Shown: positions 19,403 through 26,965 of the stretch, piece by piece
Numbering within the stretch: the first letter of the stretch is position 1
Layout of the letters: every line of letters starts with the position of its first letter
IMG/VR virus record: IMGVR_UViG_3300009027_000026
Span: 1-26,965 of that record
DNA length: 26,965 bases
Source of the DNA: a virus
Direction: 5' to 3' (one strand)
Program-made: the position numbers and the translations under genes
Notes under the pieces: generated by a model
What the model saw: only the letters and a program-made list of their open reading frames with translations
Databases searched by the model: none
What the model was told of the DNA's origin: nothing

Positions 19403-19801
19403 ATGAGTGATGAACAATTAAATGCTCCAATTGAGGGCAAAAAGGATGAAAATGCACCAAAACGAGGCAGGCCCTCACACCTTCCAAATGACGATACCCG
19501 AAAAACTGTATATGAGTTATCGTCAGTAGGAACAACGTATGAAGATATCGCCACAGTATTAGGCATATCGCATGACACGCTAAGAAAGCATTACAAACCT
19601 GAGTTAGATAAAGGTCGTATTGACGCTAATGCGATTATTGCTGGGACATTATTTAAACAAGCCCAGGATGGCAATACTTCTGCTGCTATTTTTTGGCTCA
19701 AGACACGAGCTAGATGGAAAGAAACAACTCAACATGAGGTTTCAGGTAACCCGGATGGTTCACCTGTTGAAGTAAAAATCATTACGGGAATAGATGACTA
19801 A
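19403..19801 (+). CDS. Terminase small subunit (TerS)
   Basis: 132 residues. A basic disordered N-terminus (RGRPSHLPNDDTRKTV) precedes a helix-turn-helix at about 44-65 (TTYEDIATVLGISHDTLRKHY), then an oligomerisation-type helical block (ANAIIAGTLFKQAQDGNTSAAIFWLKTRARWKE) that is typical of phage small terminases. TerS binds the packaging site and delivers DNA to TerL. TerL lies 1.3 kb downstream on the same strand after a block of small genes. RBS AGAGG upstream. Confidence 0.75.
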   Translation: MSDEQLNAPIEGKKDENAPKRGRPSHLPNDDTRKTVYELSSVGTTYEDIATVLGISHDTLRKHYKPELDKGRIDANAIIAGTLFKQAQDGNTSAAIFWLKTRARWKETTQHEVSGNPDGSPVEVKIITGIDD

Positions 19802-19821
19802 CCCCCACCCCCTTATTTATA

Positions 19822-19846
19822 TACAAACGTATTACAACCGTATTAC
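19822..19846 (+). repeat. Second copy of the tandem iteron-like repeat
   Basis: A 25-base element, starting TACAAACGTAT, matches 22 of 25 bases of the repeat inside the replication gene at 11947-11971. It lies in the 84-base gap between TerS and the next small gene, just after a C-rich tract (19801-19812). Confidence 0.6.
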
Positions 19847-19885
19847 AAAACTAGGGTAGTGGTAATTTTATACTAGGAGTAAATT

Positions 19886-20008
19886 ATGCCAAATGTAGGC
19901 GGTAAGAAGTTTGCTTATACAAAAGCAGGTAAGAAGAAAGCTGCAGAATATAAAAAGAAACAAGACAAGAAAAAGAGTCGCAAGGGATACAAGAAGAAAG
20001 GTAAATAA
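19886..20008 (+). CDS. 40-residue Lys-rich peptide
   Basis: ATG 19886 with AGGAG 6 bases upstream, stop TAA 20006-20008. Starts MPNVGGKKFAYTKAGKKKAA and continues with Lys/Tyr/Gly; about half of all residues are Lys or Arg. Very short MP-x-VG-KK-x-F-x-YT-x-x-GKK proteins occur in many phages near the packaging genes, function unknown. DNA binding or packaging with DNA is a reasonable guess from charge. Confidence 0.65.
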   Translation: MPNVGGKKFAYTKAGKKKAAEYKKKQDKKKSRKGYKKKGK

Positions 20009-20010
20009 TT

Positions 20011-20382
20011 ATGTCTAATTTAGGAAACTTATCTCCACAAGAGTTAGAAATGCTAAAACTCAGAATGATAGGTAATGATATGGATCAAGGTATTTATAAC
20101 GATCCTGAGTATCAGAAAAACCTCATTCAACAAAAAAACGACATGATTAGGATGAAAATGAGAACGCCTAATTCTGTTGTAGATCCCAATACTGGTGAAT
20201 ATTTGGGTGAATATGAGTTTATGAGCTTATTATCTCCTGGTGGCGCAACACCTTTTGGACAAATAAACCAAAATGAAATGAATCTTATTAACCAAAATGG
20301 TGCTACACCTTTTCCACAGTTAAGCACAAGTGAGTTAAATCTTAGTAGATTGTTAAATCAAATTAAAATGTTAGGCGGTTAA
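20011..20382 (+). CDS. Small virion-related protein with two GATPF motifs
   Basis: 123 residues. The helical N-terminus (SPQELEMLKLRMIGNDMDQG, then a Met/Gln/Lys-rich stretch) leads to two tandem motifs, GATPFGQINQNEM near residue 78 and GATPFPQLSTSEL near 97, each followed by a short Leu/Asn-rich helix. The same motif occurs once in the large virion protein at 132-1793. It may be a minor virion or assembly protein interacting with the same partner. No named family. Confidence 0.55.
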   Translation: MSNLGNLSPQELEMLKLRMIGNDMDQGIYNDPEYQKNLIQQKNDMIRMKMRTPNSVVDPNTGEYLGEYEFMSLLSPGGATPFGQINQNEMNLINQNGATPFPQLSTSELNLSRLLNQIKMLGG

Positions 20383-20384
20383 TT

Positions 20385-20561
20385 ATGGCAAAGAGAGGCT
20401 TGTATGAAAACATCCATAGAAAAAGGAAACGTATTAAGGCTGGATCTGGAGAATCAATGCGCAAACCTGGAACTAAAGGCGCACCAACATCAAAAGCCTT
20501 CAAGCAAGCCGCTAAAACAGCCAAAAAGAAAACTAAGCGAACTTCTAAAAAACGTAAGTGA
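20385..20561 (+). CDS. 58-residue basic protein (MAKRGLYENIH family)
   Basis: ATG 20385, 2 bases after the preceding stop; stop TGA 20559-20561. Begins MAKRGLYENIHRKRKRIKAG and continues with SGESMRKPGTKGAPT and a Lys-rich tail. The start MAKRGLY-x-NIH-x-KR-x-RIKAGS-x-E-x-MRKPG is strikingly conserved in small proteins of many phages, in my recollection, near terminase genes; function unknown. Highly basic, consistent with nucleic-acid binding. Confidence 0.7.
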   Translation: MAKRGLYENIHRKRKRIKAGSGESMRKPGTKGAPTSKAFKQAAKTAKKKTKRTSKKRK

Positions 20562-20570
20562 TTGTGTCTA

Positions 20571-20705
20571 ATGTGGTCATATCATTTTTATTGGGGTTTT
20601 AATCTAGGATTCGAGATCTACGAAGGTGAGGTTGAAGGTAACCTTGTAGATTACTTCCTAATTAACCTTGGTCCTTTAAGAATACAGAAAGCAGAGTGGG
20701 CGTAA
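20571..20705 (+). CDS. 44-residue aromatic protein
   Basis: ATG 20571; stop TAA 20703-20705 overlaps the next ATG (TAATG). Reads MWSYHFYWGFNLGFEIYEGE, then NLVDYFLINLGPLRIQ. Alternating hydrophobic residues suggest a small beta sheet. Similar short MW-x-Y-x-FYWGF-x-LGF proteins appear in other phages beside packaging genes; the function is unknown. Confidence 0.6.
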   Translation: MWSYHFYWGFNLGFEIYEGEVEGNLVDYFLINLGPLRIQKAEWA

Positions 20706-20959
20706 TGGCAGTGAAAAAGAAAAAAGTAAATCTCTCTGTAGGTAGAGGTGAAAAACGCTCAGTCAAACAAGGTGCTGGTCTCACGGCTAAAGGAAGAGCG
20801 AAGTATAATAAAGCAACTGGTAGTAAATTAAAAGCTCCTGTGACAGGTAAAGTTAAACCTGGAAGCAAGGCCGCTAAAAGACGTAAGTCATTTTGTGCGA
20901 GAAGTAAGGGGTGGACAGGTGAGAGAGGTAAAGCTGCTCGTAGAAGATGGAAATGCTAG
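20705..20959 (+). CDS. Basic DUF6321-like protein
   Basis: 84 residues from ATG 20705 (TAATG coupling). The core GAGLTAKGRAKYNKATGSKL, then KAPVTGKVKPGSKAAKRRKSFCARSKG and a C-terminal RRRWKC, matches a family I recall as DUF6321, common in aquatic phages, with conserved G-L-T-x-KGR-x-K-x-N and KAAKRRKSFCAR blocks and a terminal Cys. Very basic; a nucleic-acid-binding role is plausible but not shown. Confidence 0.7.
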   Translation: MAVKKKKVNLSVGRGEKRSVKQGAGLTAKGRAKYNKATGSKLKAPVTGKVKPGSKAAKRRKSFCARSKGWTGERGKAARRRWKC

Positions 20960-21105
20960 ACGATAGCCCTTGTAATGGGGTATGTCGAATGAAAGATAAT
21001 CACTGTATATCATGTGGTAGAGACTATGAAGACTTAGCACAATGGTTATACATGAGTAGAGAAGCAAGACTAGATAGAATGGAACAACTTAAAAAGGAGC
21101 GATGA
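20947..21105 (+). CDS. DUF1289 family zinc-binding protein
   Basis: 52 residues from ATG 20947 (or 50 from 20953), overlapping the previous gene by 13 bases; stop TGA 21103-21105 overlaps the TerL start. C9-x3-C13-x6-C20-x2-C23 in SPCNGVCRMKDNHCISCGR, then EDLAQWLYMSREARLDRM. This is the DUF1289 pattern (SPC-x-x-VC...C-x-x-CGR-x-x-E-x-x-x-W). The family is known from bacterial genomes as a small zinc protein; here it is embedded in the packaging block. Confidence 0.8.
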   Translation: MEMLDDSPCNGVCRMKDNHCISCGRDYEDLAQWLYMSREARLDRMEQLKKER

Positions 21106-22382
21106 CCCTTATGGAGTCGCAAAACAAAATGGACACCGGGTATAGACCCCGTCCACCACAAAAACAAATACACAGTTTAGTAAAGAATAATCGATTCTCA
21201 GTAGTGGTTGCTCATCGTAGGATGGGTAAAACTGTATGTGCTATTAACCAACTGATTCATTCAGCGTTAAAATGCAAGAAACCTAATCCTAGGTTTGCAT
21301 ACATAGCACCAACTTACAATCAGGCGAAAAGGGTTGCTTGGGATTATCTTCTTGAGTATACAAGACCGCTTGGTGGAAAGGCGAACATTGCAGAATTACG
21401 AGTGGACTTTATGGGTCGTAGGATTTCTTTGTATGGAGCTGATAACCCAGACTCTCTTCGAGGTATCTATCTTGACGGTGTTGTCATTGACGAGATAGGT
21501 GACGTAAACCCATCTTTATTTACTGAAATTTTAAGACCTGCCTTGGCTGACCGTGAAGGTTATTGTATGGCTATGGGAACTCCAAAAGGTCAAAACCATT
21601 TTAAAGACTTGCGTGATCGTGGTGAGCGTAACGATGGTTGGGCATTATTAGAGTTTAGAGCATCAGAAACTGATCTTCTACCTAAATCAGAGTTAAAAGC
21701 AGCGCATGAAGAAATGGGTGAAGACAAATATATGCAAGAGTTTGAATGTTCTTTTCAAGCTCCTGTAGAGGGTTCTTACTACTCTAAAATGATGCACGAC
21801 TTAGAAGAAAAGAGTCGTTTTGTAAACATCGAGCGTGATGATTTAGCAAGAACATATACTGCTTGGGACTTAGGTATGTCGGATTCTACGGCTATTTGGG
21901 TTGCTCAGTTAGTAAACAAAGAAATACGTTTAGTAGATTATGTTGAAAACCATGGCGTAGGTTTAGATTATTACGTTTCTTGGCTACAACAGAATGATTG
22001 GATGTATGCAACACATATCCTTCCTCACGATGTTGCAGTTCGTGAGTTAGGCACAGGAAAGTCTAGGCAAGAGATGTTAGAAGATGCAGGCCTCTCTGTT
22101 ACCATTGCTCCAAAAATTAACGTAGCTGATGGTATACAAGCTGTTAGACGAATTTTACCACGTTGTTGGTTTGATCCTGAAAAAACAAAACTTGGCATGG
22201 ATGCACTTCGTAACTATAGACGAGTGTTTGATGAAAAACGTAATGTCTTTCATGACCGACCTTTACATGATTGGTGTTCTCATGCGTCTGATGCCTTTAG
22301 GTATTTAGCAGTAGGTTTAGACGAAGCACCAGCTGAGCAATGGCATCGAACCATTGAAGTTAATAACAATTGGATTGTATAA
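21102..22382 (+). CDS. Terminase large subunit (TerL)
   Basis: 426 residues, normal length. ATPase: Walker A AHRRMGKT (37-44), Walker B GVVIDE (126-131), and a GTP-x-G-x-x-H coupling block near 157-164. Nuclease: D254 in TAWDLGMSD, HD at 307-308, and the C-terminal HDWCSHASDAFRYLA with an acidic residue. It packages DNA into proheads and cuts concatemers. The ATG at 21102 overlaps the previous stop (ATGA) but its RBS is very close; ATG 21111 is an alternative. Confidence 0.95.
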   Translation: MTLMESQNKMDTGYRPRPPQKQIHSLVKNNRFSVVVAHRRMGKTVCAINQLIHSALKCKKPNPRFAYIAPTYNQAKRVAWDYLLEYTRPLGGKANIAELRVDFMGRRISLYGADNPDSLRGIYLDGVVIDEIGDVNPSLFTEILRPALADREGYCMAMGTPKGQNHFKDLRDRGERNDGWALLEFRASETDLLPKSELKAAHEEMGEDKYMQEFECSFQAPVEGSYYSKMMHDLEEKSRFVNIERDDLARTYTAWDLGMSDSTAIWVAQLVNKEIRLVDYVENHGVGLDYYVSWLQQNDWMYATHILPHDVAVRELGTGKSRQEMLEDAGLSVTIAPKINVADGIQAVRRILPRCWFDPEKTKLGMDALRNYRRVFDEKRNVFHDRPLHDWCSHASDAFRYLAVGLDEAPAEQWHRTIEVNNNWIV

Positions 22383-24482
22383 ATGAGCGAAAAACTAAAA
22401 GCAATATTAGAAAACGAGATTGAAGATGCCATAGGTTATCTTGAAACCGAAACAACGGATGAAAGACAACAGGCACTCGAATACTATCTGCGTGAACCCT
22501 ATGGTAACGAGGTAGAAGGTAAATCTCAAATTGTAACTGGTGAAGTTGCAGAAGTTGTTGACGGTGCATTACCTCAACTTATGCGCTTATTTGCATCCGG
22601 GGATAAGGTTGTGCAATTTGAACCTGTCAATGACGGTGATCAACCATTTGCTAAACAAGCAACAGAATATGCTAATTGGGTGTTTAACAAAGACAACGAT
22701 GGCTTTCTTGTTATGCACAATTGGTTTAAAGATGCACTCTTGCAAAAAGTAGGTGTTGTAAAAGCATATTGGGAAGATAAGATTGATGTAAAAAAAGAAT
22801 CTTATGAATACTTATCTGAAGACGATTTAGCAGTTATTATCAATGATGATGAAATAGAAGTTGTAGAAAAAGAATCTATAGAAAAATTAGTTCTTGAAGA
22901 ACAACTTGGTCCTAATGGAGAAGTGCTAATCCCTGCTCAATACGAATATTTTTATAACATTAAAGTTAAAAGATCAGAAAACAACGGCAAGGTAACTATT
23001 GAAAATGTTCCACCTGAAGAGTTCTTAATATCTAAACGTGCAAGAACAATTAGCGATGCACCTTTTGTCGCACATCGTAAAATGGTAACTCGTTCAGAGT
23101 TGATCGCTATGGGTTACGATGAAGATACTGTAATGGAGTTAGGGACTGGTGATGCACTAGAATTTAGTCCTGAAAGAATAGCACGATACACTCGTGGTGA
23201 ACAACCGACTGACATGGATTCTGATGATGAATCTATGCAATTAGTAGAAGTGTATGAATGTTATCTTAAAGTAGATGAAGACGATGATGGGATTGCTGAA
23301 TACAAGCGTGTTGTTTACGCATCACACGAAATATTAGAAGAGCATGAATGTGATTACAACCCATTTCATTCTTTATGCCCAATTCCAATTCCACACAAGT
23401 TTTATGGTCAGTCATTAGCAGATCGTGCCATGGACTTACAATTAATCAAGTCTACAGTTGTCAGACAGATGTTAGATAACTTATACCTTACTAATAACTA
23501 TCGAGTTGGTGCAGTTGAAGGACAAGTTAATTTAGATGACTTACTAACATCTACAGCAGGTGGTGTGGTTCGTATGAAGAATCCAAATGCTATTGTCCCT
23601 ATGACAGTGCAATCTTCCGCTGGACAATCTTTCCCAATGTTAGAATACTTAGATGGTATTCAAGCTAGAAGAACAGGTATATCTGATTCTCAACAAGGCT
23701 TAGACCCTAATGTATTACAAAATGTTACTGCCGCAGCCGTCTCTGCGATGTCGGCAGCATCAACGGGTAAATTGGAACTAATCGCCCGGATCTTTGCAGA
23801 GACTGGCGTTACTTCTTTATTTAGAGGTATTTTACATTTACTTTGTAAATATCAACAAAAAGAAAGAATTGTTCGTATCAACGGTCAGTTCATACCATTT
23901 AATCCTAGAGAATGGAAAAACAACTACAATGTAACTATCAATGTAGGTCTAGGCACAGGTCAAAGACAAGAACAACTTTCTACTATGGCTATGATCTTGC
24001 AAAAACAAGAACAAATCTTACAACAGTATGGTTTATCTAATCCTCTTGTAAATATAAAACAATACAGAGACACATTAGCTAAGTTTATTAATATGGCTGG
24101 ATTCAAAGATTCTACTGAATTTATGAATGAAATTACACCTGAAATGAACGCTGCATTATCACAACCACAACCTGAGAAACCTGATCCAAATACACAAGCT
24201 GCTCAAGTGTTAGCACAAGTAGAGCGTGAGAAGGCTCAGTTGAAAGCACAAACAGACCAAGCTAAGTTACAGTTAGATCGTGAACAAATGCAATTAAAAG
24301 CACAACAAGAAGCATTAGAACTAAAACAAAAAGAAGTGCAACAAACTGCTGATCTTGCATTAAAAGAACTGAAAATTAAGCTAGACGCTTCTAATGCAGA
24401 TAAAAAATCACAATCTGACCAAACTAAAACAATCATGGATGCGTTAGAAAAGATTAACAATATTGCTAATAGAGGTATGTAA
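22383..24482 (+). CDS. Portal protein
   Basis: 699 residues, in the size range of large podovirus portals (BPP-1/Bcep22-like). Features: QIVTGEVAEVVDGALPQLMRLFASGDKVVQFEP near the N-terminus, NWVFNKDNDGFLVMHNWFKDALLQKVGVVKAYW, the domain with FYGQSLADRAMDLQLIKSTVVRQ, and a long Gln/Lys/Glu coiled coil from about 605 (NTQAAQVLAQVEREKAQLKAQ) to the C-terminus. It forms the dodecameric DNA entry ring. It begins directly after the TerL stop and ends with a TAATG overlap. Confidence 0.9.
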   Translation: MSEKLKAILENEIEDAIGYLETETTDERQQALEYYLREPYGNEVEGKSQIVTGEVAEVVDGALPQLMRLFASGDKVVQFEPVNDGDQPFAKQATEYANWVFNKDNDGFLVMHNWFKDALLQKVGVVKAYWEDKIDVKKESYEYLSEDDLAVIINDDEIEVVEKESIEKLVLEEQLGPNGEVLIPAQYEYFYNIKVKRSENNGKVTIENVPPEEFLISKRARTISDAPFVAHRKMVTRSELIAMGYDEDTVMELGTGDALEFSPERIARYTRGEQPTDMDSDDESMQLVEVYECYLKVDEDDDGIAEYKRVVYASHEILEEHECDYNPFHSLCPIPIPHKFYGQSLADRAMDLQLIKSTVVRQMLDNLYLTNNYRVGAVEGQVNLDDLLTSTAGGVVRMKNPNAIVPMTVQSSAGQSFPMLEYLDGIQARRTGISDSQQGLDPNVLQNVTAAAVSAMSAASTGKLELIARIFAETGVTSLFRGILHLLCKYQQKERIVRINGQFIPFNPREWKNNYNVTINVGLGTGQRQEQLSTMAMILQKQEQILQQYGLSNPLVNIKQYRDTLAKFINMAGFKDSTEFMNEITPEMNAALSQPQPEKPDPNTQAAQVLAQVEREKAQLKAQTDQAKLQLDREQMQLKAQQEALELKQKEVQQTADLALKELKIKLDASNADKKSQSDQTKTIMDALEKINNIANRGM

Positions 24483-25141
24483 TGTTACTTAACTACGGAC
24501 TACAACAAAAAGCACCTAACATTGTATCTGCACCACAATCTTATATTGATAAAGATGCAATTCTAGGATTAACTCCTAGTCAATATGAAGGTTTAAAGTC
24601 TGTAGGTAATACTGGATACTTTTATGGTGACAATAGAATGTATGAACCATACAAAGTTCCTGCAACAACTTATTGGACAAAAGGTTCTGGCATACATAGT
24701 GGTTTAGGTGGTTCTGTGCAAAGACAATATCAACCAAGCACTAATATTGCAGGTGTTACCCAACCAAGCAGACCATCAAATAATGTATTAGGATTTCCTA
24801 GTGGATATATAGCACAAGGCGGTGCAGAAACAGGCACAATATACAGAGGCACACAAGCATTTAGACCAGTTAATGTAGATGTAACAGGCTTTAGTAAATC
24901 TAAAGGTGATGATGATATTTATACATATGATCCATCTATGGCATACATTTATGCAAACACACCTAGACCTGCACCAGTGCAAACACCGAATATTATGTCA
25001 TTCTTATCAGCACCTACACCAATGGCTGCACCAACAGGTAATTATGGAGCAGGGAGATATTTAGGAAACACAGGATTATTAGGTGGTTTAGATTTTGGAT
25101 TACCTAGCGGTCAATCTGCAAACACACAAGGAACAGCGTAA
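24482..25141 (+). CDS. Unknown protein between portal and scaffold
   Basis: 219 residues rich in Gly, Pro, Ser, Tyr and Asn with little regular secondary structure (GYFYGDNRMYEPYKVPATTY, RPSNNVLGFPSGYIAQGG). Position between portal and scaffold suggests a virion or head protein. No family recognised. TAATG/TAATG-type overlaps on both sides. Confidence 0.5.
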   Translation: MLLNYGLQQKAPNIVSAPQSYIDKDAILGLTPSQYEGLKSVGNTGYFYGDNRMYEPYKVPATTYWTKGSGIHSGLGGSVQRQYQPSTNIAGVTQPSRPSNNVLGFPSGYIAQGGAETGTIYRGTQAFRPVNVDVTGFSKSKGDDDIYTYDPSMAYIYANTPRPAPVQTPNIMSFLSAPTPMAAPTGNYGAGRYLGNTGLLGGLDFGLPSGQSANTQGTA

Positions 25142-25650
25142 TGGGATCACCAGCATTAGAAAATTTTTATAACGCATCTCAACAAGTTGCAAAATTAGCA
25201 AATGTTCCAGTTAGCCAAATAGTTCAAGTTGGTTATGATGAGCAAGGAAATCCTATATTTGATAAAGTGTCAAATTTAAACAAGCAAATTAATACGATTG
25301 CTACTGACATTTATAATGACTCACCTAATGACCCAAGATTTGCAACTGCTGACCCTAACTCTCCAAGTGGGTATTCAGTATTTAATGACCCAATTAGCAA
25401 ATTTGATTTATTAACTAATTACAGACAAGTAAATGACAAATATGTCCCATTATATGGATTAGAGCCATTACAATCTTACAATCAAAAAGTAAACCCAATA
25501 TCTAATAACGCTTACTTTAATCGAGTTAATCCATACACTAGACAACTAGATGCGTTTACCAGTTTATTAAATCCTGCTGCACAATATGCACAAAAGCAGG
25601 GAAATCCAAACCCAGAAGCATCAATGGGTGATAACTATTCGGTAGGTTAA
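25141..25650 (+). CDS. Unknown protein between portal and scaffold
   Basis: 169 residues, Asn/Pro/Tyr-rich and extended (PDPNSPS-type turns: NDSPNDPRFATADPNSPSGY, NPISNNAYFNRVNPYTRQ). Composition resembles the preceding gene, so the two may be related minor head proteins. No domain recognised. Its ATG overlaps the upstream TAA by one base. Confidence 0.5.
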   Translation: MGSPALENFYNASQQVAKLANVPVSQIVQVGYDEQGNPIFDKVSNLNKQINTIATDIYNDSPNDPRFATADPNSPSGYSVFNDPISKFDLLTNYRQVNDKYVPLYGLEPLQSYNQKVNPISNNAYFNRVNPYTRQLDAFTSLLNPAAQYAQKQGNPNPEASMGDNYSVG

Positions 25651-25651
25651 G

Positions 25652-25882
25652 ATGACTAGACAAGAAGCAATACGCAACATCCTTCAAGATGACGAGTTTA
25701 ATAAAGTTATCCAAGAATTGCGTGAAAACCAAGTAAACAGAATTATCTACTCTAACGAAGACGATGCTAAAGAAAGAGAACAAGCATATGTCAGAGTTAA
25801 GACGATAGACGAACTCATGGGTTATCTTGAATCCATCGCTAAAGATAGCGAGATAAAAGATAAAGCATGGAAGATATTATAG
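25652..25882 (+). CDS. Small helical protein before scaffold
   Basis: 76 residues: QEAIRNILQDDEFNKVIQEL, then EDDAKEREQAYVRVKTIDELMGYLESIAKD. Acidic and helical. Similar small proteins with an A-Y-x-(R/K)-(V/I)-K-T-(I/L)-x-E-L helix lie next to head genes in other phages; role unknown. Starts one base after the preceding stop. Confidence 0.55.
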   Translation: MTRQEAIRNILQDDEFNKVIQELRENQVNRIIYSNEDDAKEREQAYVRVKTIDELMGYLESIAKDSEIKDKAWKIL

Positions 25883-25932
25883 ACTTTTCTATAATGGCAA
25901 CCCTTGCCTAAAGGGAACATTAAGGAAATACA

Positions 25933-26955
25933 ATGAGTGAAGAAACCATGACACCAGAGACTGGTAGTGGAGAACTAACTGTGAGAGATGCTGCTACACA
26001 ATTTGAAGGCTTCTTATCAGCAGGTGAGGAATCTACGGATCAACCAGAAACTGTTGAAGCAGAGGCAACTGAAGAAAGTGTAGAAGAAGTAGTAGACGAA
26101 TCAGGTGAAGAGGAAGTTGTAGCCGATGAGTCTATGGAAGCTCAAGATGAAGGTGATGAAGAAGTCGAGTATGAAGAAGAGGAGCTTGTAGAAGAAAATC
26201 CAACCTATACTGTAAAAGCAGCAGGTGAAGAGAAACAAGTAACCCTTGATGAATTAATGCAAGGCTATCAGCTTGGTGCAGATTACACGAAAAAGACTCA
26301 AGAAGTTGCTGAACAACGCAAAGCTATTGAAGCAGAGCAACAGGCAATTGTTGAAGCGAAACAAGTTAGGGATACATATGCTCAACGGCTACAGGCTATT
26401 GAAGAATTTTTACAACAAGATTCTGAAACACCTGAATCATTGGCCGCAATGAAAGAAAACGACCCAATAGGATACGCAGAAAAAGTCGCAGATATGACTT
26501 TAAAAAAAGAACAGTTAGCACAAGTTCGTGCTGAACAGCAACGCCTTGCCCAACAGCAACAAGCGGAGCGTCAGCAAAACATGGCTAAACATATTCAACA
26601 GGAAGCACAAAAACTTTCACAAGTCCTACCAGAGTTTTCAGATCCAACCAAAGGCGAACAAATCAGAAATGAAATTCGCAATTATGGTAAGAGTGTAGGT
26701 TTTACAGACCAAGAGTTAGCTAATGTATACGATTCTCGTCATGTATTAATGCTACACAAAGCGATGCAATACGATAAACTTCAAAAATCTAAACCGTCAG
26801 TAACCAAAAAGGTAGCGAAAGCTCCCAAGATGGTTAAACCTGGAACAAAGGTAAAAGAAGGCAATCGTGATCTTCGCAAAAAACAAATGAATAAGCTAAA
26901 GCAAACTGGTAAAGCTAGGGATGCTGCGGCTCTTTTTGAAAACTTTATATCATAA
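25933..26955 (+). CDS. Capsid scaffolding protein
   Basis: 340 residues. The first ~95 are extremely acidic (Glu/Asp/Val runs). YTVKAAGEEKQVTLDELMQGYQLGADYTKKTQEVAEQRK (about 96-135) is the typical phage scaffold block. A long Gln/Glu/Ala coiled coil follows (to about 225), and the C-terminus is Lys-rich (KKVAKAPKMVKPGTKVKEG), consistent with binding the capsid protein electrostatically. It lies downstream of the portal and presumably before the major capsid gene. RBS AAGGAA upstream. Confidence 0.85.
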   Translation: MSEETMTPETGSGELTVRDAATQFEGFLSAGEESTDQPETVEAEATEESVEEVVDESGEEEVVADESMEAQDEGDEEVEYEEEELVEENPTYTVKAAGEEKQVTLDELMQGYQLGADYTKKTQEVAEQRKAIEAEQQAIVEAKQVRDTYAQRLQAIEEFLQQDSETPESLAAMKENDPIGYAEKVADMTLKKEQLAQVRAEQQRLAQQQQAERQQNMAKHIQQEAQKLSQVLPEFSDPTKGEQIRNEIRNYGKSVGFTDQELANVYDSRHVLMLHKAMQYDKLQKSKPSVTKKVAKAPKMVKPGTKVKEGNRDLRKKQMNKLKQTGKARDAAALFENFIS

Positions 26956-26965
26956 GGAAGTGAAT
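26954..26965 (+). promoter_or_regulatory. Ribosome binding site of the next gene
   Basis: AAGGAAG follows the scaffold stop at the right edge, so another rightward gene should start just outside the window, most likely the major capsid protein. Confidence 0.5.

Noticed and set aside
1-26965. Integrase, attachment site, tRNA genes, insertion sequences, CRISPR arrays
   Set aside because: Read on both strands; none seen. The Cro-like protein alone is not evidence of lysogeny.

Overview
The window is a compact, AT-rich segment of a tailed-phage genome. It carries terminase, portal, scaffold, ejection-type virion proteins, a holin/endolysin cassette, a SSAP/exonuclease recombination module and a DnaB-type helicase. 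There are no chromosomal housekeeping genes, rRNA or tRNA. Gene style (tight ATGA/TAATG overlaps, many 30-100 residue proteins, low GC) and the families present fit a podovirus-like phage of a marine Gram-negative bacterium; the host assignment is inference. Late genes lie at both edges: terminase, portal and scaffold on the right, ejection and lysis genes on the left. The major capsid and tail genes must therefore lie outside the window, on a genome that is circularly permuted or was cut open here.

Layout. (1) 1-3742, rightward: end of an unknown protein, then two long virion proteins that look like ejection proteins. (2) 3744-6668, rightward lysis/secretion cassette: coiled-coil membrane protein, two secreted Cys-containing proteins, a spanin-like protein, a 3-TM holin and an M15 peptidase endolysin. 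(3) 6687-7867, rightward: DEDDy exonuclease with a zinc ribbon and three small genes. (4) 7819-11031, leftward: two transcription units separated by a terminator. The upstream unit holds Sak/DUF1071 annealing protein, YqaJ/lambda-type exonuclease and an SSB-like protein. The downstream unit holds DUF3310 and small genes, including an unlisted zinc-knuckle peptide. Between the two units, on the opposite strand, sits a 23-codon pqqA gene with its own -10 box, RBS and terminator. (5) 11098-16403, rightward: early promoter, Cro-like repressor, DUF1376 replication protein with iteron-like repeats inside it, DnaB-like helicase, NinB-like and YbcO-like recombination nucleases, C5 DNA methyltransferase, PD-(D/E)XK-like nuclease, winged-helix protein, and a Q-like antiterminator followed by a strong promoter and a bidirectional terminator. 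(6) 16402-19016, leftward: a tightly coupled operon of twelve small genes of unknown function. (7) 19403-26965, rightward: TerS, a block of small basic proteins, TerL, portal, three unknown virion genes and scaffold.

How it works together (inference). Divergent promoters near 11.05-11.13 kb drive recombination genes leftward and replication genes rightward. The Q-like protein made at the end of the rightward transcript could antiterminate a pR'-like promoter just downstream of its gene and so turn on late genes, reading antisense through the leftward small-gene operon to reach TerS.

Most noteworthy: an orphan phage-borne PqqA precursor peptide with exact conservation of the cross-linked Glu and Tyr and no other PQQ genes in view; related tandem repeats in the replication gene and just after TerS; and the Q/promoter/terminator arrangement facing an opposing operon.
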